The notes under the pieces are model-generated. The model saw nothing but the letters and a program-made list of their open reading frames with translations. It ran no database searches and was not told where the DNA came from. From NCBI GenBank assembly GCA_003243425.1, contig QFQP01000079.1, positions 1 to 7,293 of the forward strand: a stretch of 7,293 bases of DNA, given 5' to 3'. Source of the DNA: Archangium gephyra (lineage in GTDB: Bacteria; Myxococcota; Myxococcia; Myxococcales; Myxococcaceae). Positions 1 to 5,344 of the stretch are shown here, piece by piece; within the stretch, counting starts at the first letter, position 1; each line of letters begins with the position of its first letter. A program made the translations under genes and the position numbers.

Positions 1-143
1 CAGTGCATCCCCGCTACAGATCATCTCCACGTGTTTCGTGTCGATCCCGTCGTGGCAGTTATGCGGATCAGCTCTCTAGTCCTCCTTCGAACTTCGTTTC
101 CAGAAAAACGTCGTCGGATCAGTCAAATGTGTACGCGTGGTGA
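1..143. other. Left-edge non-coding stretch, less GC-rich
   Basis: No convincing complete gene is visible. The stretch is visibly less GC-rich than the rest and lies downstream of the UDPGP-family gene, which is read leftward. On the minus strand an AAGGAGG sequence (complement of 81-87) looks like a strong Shine-Dalgarno, but no ATG, GTG or TTG follows at a usable distance. A minus-strand ATG at 22-24, or GTG at 28-30, opens a frame that runs off the left edge, so a neighbouring gene could begin here. Too little is present to identify it. Confidence 0.3.
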
Positions 144-1229
144 CTACCGCGTGTGGGTCCGCGATGACGTAACGAGACGAATGGTTTCGAGGCGGCTCTG
201 TAATTCGTCCGGGTCTTTGGCGGGCAAGAAGCGCGATTCTGCGCCCTCGCGCGGCACCTCCACGAACGCCGTCTCGAGGTAGGCGGTGAGCTCTCCCACC
301 AGCCGTTCGAACTGAATGGCGACCGCGCCGTCGACCTTCTTTTCGACCCGGTAGAACGGCAGGGGAAAGTCGCGGTCGATGGCCGCGGCGTCCATCACGA
401 AGGTGTTGGTGTTGAAGACCGGAATCGAGTCCTGGTCGAAGGTCGGCGGAAACCGGAAGCCCTCGATGATCTGCACCCGGCCATCCAGACGCGCCGGCGC
501 GCCGCCCTTGTCACCCTTCACCTTGCGCACGACCTCCGCGGTGAGCGCGACCTTGCGCTCGAGGTGCGCGCCCAGCACCGCGGGGTCGAGCGTGGCGCCG
601 AGGTTGTCGACGTTGCTCATCACCAGCAGCCGGCCCCCGTTCTTGCGGAAGCGCTCGAGCGCGCCGCAGCGCCGCATGGCCCACGTGAAGTCGCCGTGCC
701 CGGTGGCGTAGGGCGAGACGTCACCATCAGGCTCGATGAAGGGCGTGCCCTCGGGCGTGAGCCGCAGCGAGACGAACTGGGGGAAGACCTCGACGTTCTT
801 CGCGCCCAGCTCGCGCACGTGCTCGAGCAGCCGTTCATGCGTGGCGAAGCTGCTCATCACGAACACCGGCGCGTCCGGCGCGATGGCGCGCACGTCGTCG
901 AGCTTGAGCTGCAGGAAGGTGCGCTGCTCGAGCACCGGCACCACGGCCTTCACCACGCCGCCGAACCGCGTGGCCATGCCGCCCGCGAGAATCACCACGC
1001 CGACCTGCTGACTGGCCAGCGCCTGCCGCCCCAGCGAGCTGAGCCACGCGTGCGCGTCGGTGCCGCGCGCGGGCAGGGGGTGCACGTCGCCGGGTCGAGG
1101 CACCGCGAGCTCACCCTTGACGATGTTGAGGTGCAGCGGGTGGCGACACCGTTCGGCGAACGTCTCGAGCTGGTCGAGGTCGAACCCCCACGGGGCGAGG
1201 CGGTCTTTCAGTTCCCGTGAAATCTCCAT
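144..1229 (-). CDS. UDPGP-family nucleotidyltransferase, probable UTP--glucose-1-phosphate uridylyltransferase
   Basis: 361 aa from the ATG at 1227-1229. The family transfers a nucleotide from UTP to a sugar 1-phosphate in the cytoplasm, most often giving UDP-glucose for envelope polysaccharide. Visible marks are the nucleotide-binding loop LAGGMATRFG (81-90) with Lys94, GHGD (177-180), the metal/sugar-region motif NVDN (206-209), NTNTF (273-277), and RFLPAKDPDEL (333-343), which matches the RFxPVKxxxDL signature of the eukaryote-type UDPGP family rather than bacterial GalU. At 361 aa it is shorter than eukaryotic UGPases (about 470-500), mostly because the C-terminal beta-helix is missing. 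The open frame continues upstream to 1913, but that part only mirrors the divergent gene; homology-like sequence begins at MEISREL. The Shine-Dalgarno is poor. Sugar specificity (Glc-1-P versus GlcNAc-1-P or another) cannot be read from the sequence. Confidence 0.85.
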   Translation of the reverse strand: MEISRELKDRLAPWGFDLDQLETFAERCRHPLHLNIVKGELAVPRPGDVHPLPARGTDAHAWLSSLGRQALASQQVGVVILAGGMATRFGGVVKAVVPVLEQRTFLQLKLDDVRAIAPDAPVFVMSSFATHERLLEHVRELGAKNVEVFPQFVSLRLTPEGTPFIEPDGDVSPYATGHGDFTWAMRRCGALERFRKNGGRLLVMSNVDNLGATLDPAVLGAHLERKVALTAEVVRKVKGDKGGAPARLDGRVQIIEGFRFPPTFDQDSIPVFNTNTFVMDAAAIDRDFPLPFYRVEKKVDGAVAIQFERLVGELTAYLETAFVEVPREGAESRFLPAKDPDELQSRLETIRLVTSSRTHTR

Positions 1230-1289
1230 GAAGCAGAAGTTACCCCGGGGCCATAGGAGGCGGACCTTCAGAGTTGTTATGAATTGGTC

Positions 1290-1943
1290 ATGCGGCTCGT
1301 TCTTCTCTCGGTGGCGGTGATCAGCGCTGCGGCCTCGGCGCAGCAACAGGGCGTGTGGACGGGGTACGTCAACGGTTGGCAGCCCGCGTCGACGTCGCAC
1401 TACAACCCGGCCCGCGTCGGCTTCAGCCTCGGCTTCCAGGACAACACGCCGCGCGTTCGCGTCTCGGCCAATCAGCAGCAGTGGTACGCGTGGCAGCAGT
1501 CGCAGATCTTCCTGCAGCAGCAGGTCGCGCTGCAGCAGGCCAGGCGTGAGGCCGACGAGAACGCGCGCGCCGAAGCCGCCGCGCAGGTTCAGCTCCAGGC
1601 CGAGCTGGCGCGTGAGCAGCAGCGCACCGCCGACGCCCAGGCCGCGCTCGCACAGCAGCAGTGGAACGCGCAGCAGGAGCAGCTCAAGTTGCAGCAGCAG
1701 CTGCTCGAGCAGGAGCGTGAACGCACCGAAGCCGCGCGCCGGGCGCTCGCCGAAGAAGAGCAGCAACGCGCGCGCGAGCGCGAAGCGGCCCAGAAGCTCG
1801 AGGCGGAGCGTGAAGAGCTGCGTCGGGCGGTGGCGCGCGCTGAGGAGGCTTCCAGGCCGCGCGAGAAGGGCCCCGACATCTACAAGTGGGTCGACGAAGA
1901 AGGCGTGACGCACATCTCGACGCGTCCGCGCGAACAGCGCTGA
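1290..1943 (+). CDS. Secreted Gln-rich coiled-coil protein with a C-terminal DUF4124-like segment
   Basis: 217 aa from the ATG at 1290. An in-frame TTG at 1284 would add two residues, and an in-frame stop at 1254-1256 rules out anything longer. Residues 1-17 form a Sec signal peptide with a likely cut after ASA. Residues 20-70 are Trp/Tyr/Gln-rich with no recognised fold. Residues about 72-188 are a long Gln/Glu/Arg/Ala heptad-like helix, strongly suggesting a coiled coil. Residues 197-212 (YKWVDEEGVTHIS) match the opening strands of DUF4124, a small domain normally found just after the signal peptide of envelope proteins and about 50 residues long; here it is C-terminal and cut short. The export signal implies a periplasmic or envelope role, perhaps as a structural spacer. 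It is divergent from the UDPGP gene (60-base gap) and meets the next gene stop to stop. Function unknown. Confidence 0.85.
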   Translation: MRLVLLSVAVISAAASAQQQGVWTGYVNGWQPASTSHYNPARVGFSLGFQDNTPRVRVSANQQQWYAWQQSQIFLQQQVALQQARREADENARAEAAAQVQLQAELAREQQRTADAQAALAQQQWNAQQEQLKLQQQLLEQERERTEAARRALAEEEQQRAREREAAQKLEAEREELRRAVARAEEASRPREKGPDIYKWVDEEGVTHISTRPREQR

Positions 1944-2357
1944 TCAGACCGCGAGCTGCATGGGCAGTGACGGCGCCTGCTGCGGGGCGTACTCCCAGGT
2001 GCCGTCGATCAACGCCGACTCCATGGTGCTCGGCGAGCAGAGCATCGGCAGCACCTTCCTCACGCCCAGCGCGTGCAGCTGCGCCACGGCCGAGGGGTCG
2101 AGCACGCCCAGCTGCACCACGACGGGGCCGCGGAACTCTGCCTGCACGGCGCACAGCCGGGCGACGCAGTCGTCGGTCCACCGGTCGAGGCGCATCACGA
2201 GCGCGACCGGCGGCGGCGACAGGAAGCTCTTCCAACGGGCGATGGTGCTGGGCGTCGGCGCCCACAAAGACGTCCACGCATCGGGGATCAACCGGGCCGC
2301 GCGGGCGTAGCCATCGATTGAAGAGTCAACGACCAGTACGATGCCGAGTTCGCCCAT
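1944..2357 (-). CDS. Hypothetical protein, possibly a degenerate (phosphorylation-deficient) receiver-like domain
   Basis: 137 aa from the ATG at 2355-2357. The frame opens further to 2462, but those 35 residues are Arg-rich and look like translated spacer. No family is recognised with certainty. The order of segments resembles a CheY-like fold: strand GIVLVVDSS (5-13), helix DGYARAARLI, strand TSLWAP (29-34), helix 36-46, strand PVALVMRL (50-57), a long helix 60-75, strand GPVVVQLG (77-84), helix DPSAVAQLHALG (87-98), strand RKVLPM (100-105). The usual acidic pair after strand 1 is reduced to one Asp, and no phospho-acceptor Asp closes strand 3, so a true receiver would be inactive. The last 30 residues carry no obvious fold. 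It is convergent with the DUF4124-type gene and separated by 245 bases from the upstream HAD gene, so probably has its own promoter. That the gene is real is likely; the receiver assignment is only a guess. Confidence 0.6.
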   Translation of the reverse strand: MGELGIVLVVDSSIDGYARAARLIPDAWTSLWAPTPSTIARWKSFLSPPPVALVMRLDRWTDDCVARLCAVQAEFRGPVVVQLGVLDPSAVAQLHALGVRKVLPMLCSPSTMESALIDGTWEYAPQQAPSLPMQLAV

Positions 2358-2602
2358 GCGCGGGTGACGAAGCAATCGCCCGGCCACCGCGAAGGCTCGG
2401 AAAAGACGCCGGGGCGCTGATCTGCCCACACGTTGCGCTCCGCAGCGTTGCAAGGCCCGCACTTCGAGAATGAAAGGTCATCACGCGATGCGCACCAGGG
2501 CTGCACACACGCGCGCCACACCCGTGGCGGAAACGCGCGTGAACACACGACCGCACACCACGCGCAGGCGCCTCCGTTGACGCACACACGGAAGCGAGGC
2601 CG
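2358..2602. other. Intergenic spacer, the largest non-coding gap in the window
   Basis: This lies between the 3' end of the HAD gene and the start of the receiver-like gene, both on the minus strand. It should carry the terminator of the first and the promoter of the second. It is rich in CAC and CGC runs, with alternating purine-pyrimidine tracts (about 2503-2516 and 2534-2541). It contains two hairpin-forming dyads: 2430-2437 with 2441-2448 (8 pairs including one G-T, 3-base loop) and the stronger one listed at 2508-2541. I could not pick a convincing -35/-10 pair. Confidence 0.5.
2508..2541 (-). terminator. GC-rich hairpin downstream of the HAD gene, candidate terminator
   Basis: Outer arms CACGCGCG (2508-2515) and CGCGCGTG (2534-2541) are perfect complements. 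An inner stem CGCCAC (2514-2519) and GTGGCG (2524-2529) with a four-base loop is an alternative or stacked pairing. The hairpin begins about 60 bases past the HAD stop. It has no T-tract on either strand, so it would be an atypical or Rho-assisted terminator, or simply a product of the GC-rich low-complexity spacer. Confidence 0.3.
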
Positions 2603-3373
2603 TCACGCCCCGAGGAACCACGGCAGCACTTCCCGCAGCGTCCTGGCTTCGACGTCGGCCTTCACGCCGCGGGGTTTGAAGCCACGGTCGAGCCACACGG
2701 TCTTCATGCCGGCGTTGATGCCGCCCTGAATGTCGCGCTCGGAGTTGTCGCCGACCATCACGCAGTTCTCCATCGGCACGCGGAGCTGCTGCGCGACCCA
2801 CTCGAAGATGCCCTTGTCGGGTTTGCCGATGCCCACCTCGCCGGAGATGGCGATGACGTCGAACCAGTGGGTGAGGCCGCTCAGGTGCACCTTGCGGCGC
2901 TGCAGGCCCGAGACGCCGTTGGTGATGATGCCCAGCTTCGTGTGCGGGCGGAGCAGGGCGAGCACCTCGTCGACGTCGTCGAAGAGCGGTGCGCGGGCGC
3001 GCAGGTGTTGCCAGCGCTGCTGGAGCGCTTCGGGGTCACCGCGCTCGTTGCACAGGGCGAGCGCGCGTCGCCACGCTTCGGGCCGCAGGTGCAGCACGTG
3101 CTGGGCGAGCTCTTTTTCTTCCGGCACGTGCGGGTCGTAGGTGGCCCACATGCCCTCGAGCGCCGAGTGGCCGATGCGCAGCGCGTAGTCGATGAGCGCC
3201 TGCGGCAGCGCCTTGAAGACGGTGCGGGCCTCACGCTCGGCGGTCTCGGCGAGGCGCCTGGCACGCGCGGCGTCTTGCGTGAGCTCGAGCGCGGTCACGT
3301 AGAACGCATGCGCGCTGAGCGGCTCGTCGGGAATGAGCGTTTCGTCGAGATCGAAGATGACGGCGTCGAACAT
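2603..3373 (-). CDS. HAD-superfamily hydrolase (HAD-IA, YjjG/HDHD4-like phosphatase)
   Basis: 256 aa from the ATG at 3371-3373. All four HAD motifs are present: motif I DLDET (8-12, nucleophile Asp8 and acid/base Asp10), motif II TNG (151-153), motif III Lys184 in GKPD (183-186), and motif IV GDNSERD (208-214) for Mg binding. The helical insert between motifs I and II (about 18-125) is the C1-type cap of subfamily I, so this is a soluble cytoplasmic phosphatase acting on a small metabolite. The layout resembles YjjG (nucleotidase) and HDHD4/NANP (N-acylneuraminate-9-phosphatase), but substrate cannot be told from sequence in this family. The length is normal and no catalytic residue is missing. 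It is divergent from the copper-storage gene with 74 bases between the starts. The Shine-Dalgarno is weak (AAGAG upstream of the ATG). Confidence 0.9.
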   Translation of the reverse strand: MFDAVIFDLDETLIPDEPLSAHAFYVTALELTQDAARARRLAETAEREARTVFKALPQALIDYALRIGHSALEGMWATYDPHVPEEKELAQHVLHLRPEAWRRALALCNERGDPEALQQRWQHLRARAPLFDDVDEVLALLRPHTKLGIITNGVSGLQRRKVHLSGLTHWFDVIAISGEVGIGKPDKGIFEWVAQQLRVPMENCVMVGDNSERDIQGGINAGMKTVWLDRGFKPRGVKADVEARTLREVLPWFLGA

Positions 3374-3437
3374 GAGCGCACTCTTACTGCGTGACGACGG
3401 TGCAAACCGCTAGCGTGCGCGGCCCCACCCTCACGTT

Positions 3438-3441
3438 GGAG
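3438..3441 (+). promoter_or_regulatory. Ribosome binding site deciding the Csp start
   Basis: GGAG lies 6 bases before the ATG at 3448. It supports that start over an in-frame upstream start at 3391, which would place 19 residues in front of the twin-arginine signal peptide. Confidence 0.6.
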
Positions 3442-3447
3442 CCGTAC

Positions 3448-3894
3448 ATGAATCGCCGCGATGCCCTGAAGACCACTGCCCTGGCCGCTTCGGCCATGTC
3501 CCTCACCGCGCTGGCGCAGGCGCCCACCGCCGACGCGAAGAAAGACGAGACCAGACCGTCCGGCATTCCGTCGCACAAGGAGCTCTACGACGCGGCCGTC
3601 GAATGTGTGCGCGTCGGCAACGAGTGTCTGGACCACTGCGTGCGCAGCCTGTCGACCGGCAGCAAGATGATGGCCGAGTGCGCCGGCACGGTGCGCGCGA
3701 TGCTGCCGCTGTGTGAGGCGCTCGTGCAGCTCACCATGCAGGACAGCAAGCACCTCAAGGCGCTGGCCGCGGTGTGCGCGAAGGCCTGCCGTGACTGCGA
3801 AGCCGCCTGTAAGAAGCACGCCAACCACCACGCCGAATGCAAGGCGTGCATGGAGAGCTGCCAGCGCTGTGCCGCGCTCTGCGAGAAGGTCTGA
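3448..3894 (+). CDS. Tat-exported Cys-rich four-helix-bundle copper-storage protein (Csp1-like, DUF326)
   Basis: 148 aa. The N-terminus MNRRDALK, followed by a hydrophobic Ala/Leu stretch and ALAQA (21-25), is a twin-arginine signal peptide, so a folded protein would be exported. The mature part is helical and carries 14 Cys, at 53, 60, 64, 78, 89, 110, 114, 117, 121, 131, 134, 138, 141 and 145, mostly with i, i+3/i+4/i+7 spacing that points side chains into a helical bundle. His63, His124, His127 and His128 are further possible ligands. This is the pattern of the DUF326 four-helix-bundle copper-binding family, whose Tat-exported member Csp1 of Methylosinus binds many Cu(I) ions in the bundle core using 13 Cys. 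The likely role is periplasmic Cu(I) storage or detoxification. No copper ATPase, CueR or CsoR gene is adjacent. The gene ends stop to stop against TetR. Family call is strong; metal content is inferred. Confidence 0.88.
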   Translation: MNRRDALKTTALAASAMSLTALAQAPTADAKKDETRPSGIPSHKELYDAAVECVRVGNECLDHCVRSLSTGSKMMAECAGTVRAMLPLCEALVQLTMQDSKHLKALAAVCAKACRDCEAACKKHANHHAECKACMESCQRCAALCEKV

Positions 3895-3908
3895 TCAACC
3901 CTCGTTTT
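3882..3908 (+). terminator. Weak hairpin plus T-run at the end of the Csp gene
   Basis: CGAG (3882-3885) pairs with CTCG (3901-3904), and GGT (3888-3890) with ACC (3898-3900). A two-base bulge separates the two stems, the loop contains the TGATCA stop hexamer, and TTTT (3905-3908) follows. This could be an intrinsic terminator for the plus-strand gene, embedded in the last codons of both convergent genes. The stem is short, so the call is tentative. Confidence 0.3.
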
Positions 3909-4515
3909 CCACGAGCTGGTGGAGCACCTTCGCCAGCCAGCTCTGGAACTTCGGCACGTCGAGCACCTCTTTCGGCGTGCCCTCTTCCAGCACCGACAGC
4001 GACAGCAGCGCGAGGGCCGCGAGCGTCACCACGAACTGCGTGCTCTCGAGGCTCGGCTTCTTCTTGCCCCGTTCGGCCCAGATGGCCCTGCGCTTCTCGT
4101 GAATGGCGTCGATGAGCACGCCCAGTTGCAGCCCCGCAAGGCCGTTGCCGTGACCGCTCAACACCAGCTGAAGGAACGTGCGGCCGCGGCCTGAACGCAT
4201 CGACGTCGCGACCCGGTCGAGCAGCTGCTTCACCGTCGCCGGCCCCGGCGGGCCGTCCTTCACTTCCTCCAGCAGGCCGAAGTGCAGCCCCTCGCGCGCG
4301 CGCGCCACCACCGCTTCCAGCAGCCCTTCGCGGCTCCCGAAGTGATGCAGCACCGTGGGGTGTGACATGCCGACCGCGGCCGCCACGTCCTGCAGCCTGA
4401 TGGCCGACGGGCCGTCCTTCCGCAGCACGGCCTCCGCAGCGTCGAGGATCTCGCCGCGGGCTTCTTCGACCGTGCGGCGCTTGCGGGTCATCGGCTTCCG
4501 CGGGCTTCGGGGCAT
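3895..4515 (-). CDS. TetR/AcrR-family transcriptional regulator
   Basis: 206 aa from the ATG at 4513-4515; a second ATG at 4489-4491 (Met9) is possible. Residues about 22-68 are a typical TetR helix-turn-helix: ILDAAEAVLRKDG, then the recognition part LQDVAAAVGMSHPTVLHHFGSR (41-62) and GLLEAVV. The basic N-terminal tail (RSPRK, RKRR) would add DNA contacts. Residues about 90-200 form the variable all-helical ligand and dimer domain, with a hydrophobic helix at 160-176; its ligand cannot be predicted. It is divergent from the COQ4-family gene, and a 20-base palindrome on that gene's predicted -35 element lies 36 bases upstream of this start. The simplest reading is a repressor of COQ4 (and the lipoprotein behind it) and of itself. 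It is convergent with the Csp gene, so regulation of Csp from this site is unlikely. Confidence 0.9.
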   Translation of the reverse strand: MPRSPRKPMTRKRRTVEEARGEILDAAEAVLRKDGPSAIRLQDVAAAVGMSHPTVLHHFGSREGLLEAVVARAREGLHFGLLEEVKDGPPGPATVKQLLDRVATSMRSGRGRTFLQLVLSGHGNGLAGLQLGVLIDAIHEKRRAIWAERGKKKPSLESTQFVVTLAALALLSLSVLEEGTPKEVLDVPKFQSWLAKVLHQLVENEG

Positions 4516-4550
4516 GTGGGCGCTCTACCACCTCGCGGGAATTCACGTTG

Positions 4551-4570
4551 TATTGACAAGGTTGTCAGTA
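4551..4570. promoter_or_regulatory. Palindromic operator, probable TetR binding site
   Basis: TATTGACAAGGTTGTCAGTA is a dyad centred between 4560 and 4561. The arms TGACAA (4554-4559) and TTGTCA (4562-4567) are perfect, and the outer bases pair except at one position (4553/4568). Length and symmetry fit a TetR-family dimer site. A half-site-like repeat TGTCAGCAG (4587-4595) echoes TGTCAGTAG (4563-4571) at a 24-base offset, and a second, offset dyad GTTGTA (4547-4552) / TACAAC (4579-4584) surrounds the core. Confidence 0.7.
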
Positions 4571-4580
4571 GCGTTATCTA
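4553..4580 (+). promoter_or_regulatory. Predicted sigma-70-type promoter of the COQ4-family gene
   Basis: A consensus -35 TTGACA (4553-4558) is followed after 16 bases by TATCTA (4575-4580), a poor -10. The -35 and the first part of the spacer lie inside the palindrome, so a bound TetR dimer would block RNA polymerase. The -10 assignment is the weaker half of the call. Confidence 0.5.
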
Positions 4581-4607
4581 CAACCGTGTCAGCAGACCCT
4601 TCACCCC

Positions 4608-4611
4608 GGAG
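4608..4611 (+). promoter_or_regulatory. Ribosome binding site deciding the COQ4-family start
   Basis: GGAG lies 6 bases before the ATG at 4618. The frame is open back to 4516, but those codons would run across the palindrome and promoter, so 4618 is preferred. Confidence 0.6.
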
Positions 4612-4617
4612 CTCGGT

Positions 4618-5334
4618 ATGACCGCCATTCCCCGCTACGACCTGCCGCGCGCCGGCAACGCGTTGAAGAAGTTGATCCGCAACCCTGACGACCTGCCGCA
4701 GGTCTTCACGCTGGTCGACGCGCTGCAGGGCGCTTCGTTGCAGCGGCTGTATGACCGCTTTCAGTCGAGCGCCGAGGGCCGCGAGCTGCTGAAGGCCGAG
4801 CCTGACCTGGTGCCGCTGCTGACCGACCGCGAGGCGCTCCGCAAGATGCCGGCGGGCTCGCTGGCGCACGCGTACCTGGCGTTCGTGGAGTCGGAGGGCA
4901 TCAGCGCCGAAGGCATCGTCGAGGCGGCGCTGAAGGGTGAGCGGAACGCCGACGACCACCTGTCGTGGGTGCGCGACCGCATGCGCGACACGCACGACCT
5001 GTGGCACGCGGTGACCGGCTACCGGGGTGACGTGCTGGGTGAGCTGTCGATTCTCGGCTTCATTCTCGCGCAGAACTTCCACCCGGGCGTGCTCACGATT
5101 CTGAGTGCGGCCTTCGTGAAGGGCTGGCTGCGTGAAGACGCCTGGCTGGTGGTCGACGCGTACGCCCGCGGCAAGCGCTCGGCGTGGCTGCCCGCGGTGA
5201 AGTGGGAAGAGCTGCTGCCCCGGCCGCTCGAAGAAGTGCGCGCGTTGTTGAAGGTCGGCGCGCCGCGGGAGTACCGCCCGGTGCGCTCGAGTGAGCTGCG
5301 CGAGAAGGGCGTCATCGCCGCGTCGGCCATGTAG
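4618..5334 (+). CDS. COQ4-family protein (ubiquinone biosynthesis Coq4-like)
   Basis: 238 aa. The family signature HDxxH-x11-E is exact: His126, Asp127, His130 and Glu142 in the stretch HDLWHAVTGYRGDVLGE, which binds a metal ion in characterised members. Other family marks are SLAHAYLAF (81-89), matching the LPxxSLGxAY region, and LGELSILGF (140-148). In mitochondria COQ4 belongs to the coenzyme Q synthome and has been linked to removal and replacement of the C1 carboxyl group of the ring. Bacterial homologues are less studied and may act on other prenylated quinones. No membrane segment or signal is seen. Spacing to the next gene is 10 bases, suggesting co-transcription with the lipoprotein. 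The divergent TetR and its operator suggest inducible expression, unusual for a constitutive quinone step. Family call is strong; substrate is unknown. Confidence 0.88.
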   Translation: MTAIPRYDLPRAGNALKKLIRNPDDLPQVFTLVDALQGASLQRLYDRFQSSAEGRELLKAEPDLVPLLTDREALRKMPAGSLAHAYLAFVESEGISAEGIVEAALKGERNADDHLSWVRDRMRDTHDLWHAVTGYRGDVLGELSILGFILAQNFHPGVLTILSAAFVKGWLREDAWLVVDAYARGKRSAWLPAVKWEELLPRPLEEVRALLKVGAPREYRPVRSSELREKGVIAASAM

Positions 5335-5344
5335 AACCCGCGGC

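Noticed and set aside
564..1220. 218-codon plus-strand frame opposite the UDPGP gene
   Set aside because: It is an antisense shadow in GC-rich DNA, with His/Arg/Glu-rich composition and no motif; the UDPGP gene carries clear family motifs.
1243..1250. Palindrome CCCCGGGG between the UDPGP and coiled-coil genes
   Set aside because: Short, all G/C and expected by chance in this composition.
1230..1913. Open minus-strand frame extending the UDPGP protein by 228 residues
   Set aside because: It runs antisense through the coiled-coil gene and reads as low-complexity Leu/Arg sequence, mirroring Gln/Glu/Arg codons. The family-like sequence starts at 1229.
2358..2462. 35-residue N-terminal extension of the receiver-like protein
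   Set aside because: It is Arg-rich, precedes the first predicted strand and overlaps a hairpin-forming spacer; the ATG at 2355-2357 sits directly before the fold-like part.
3408..3415. Palindrome CGCTAGCG in the HAD/Csp intergenic region as a copper-regulator site
   Set aside because: Only 8 bases with no flanking symmetry, and it does not resemble a CueR or CsoR operator.
3391..3447. 19-residue extension ahead of the Csp Tat signal
   Set aside because: It would bury the twin-arginine signal inside the protein; GGAG precedes the ATG at 3448.
3755..4546. 263-codon minus-strand frame overlapping Csp and TetR
   Set aside because: It is a frame-shifted reading of TetR; the TetR frame has the helix-turn-helix.
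4516..4617. 34-residue N-terminal extension of the COQ4-family protein
   Set aside because: It would translate through the promoter and operator, and a GGAG sits at proper spacing before 4618.
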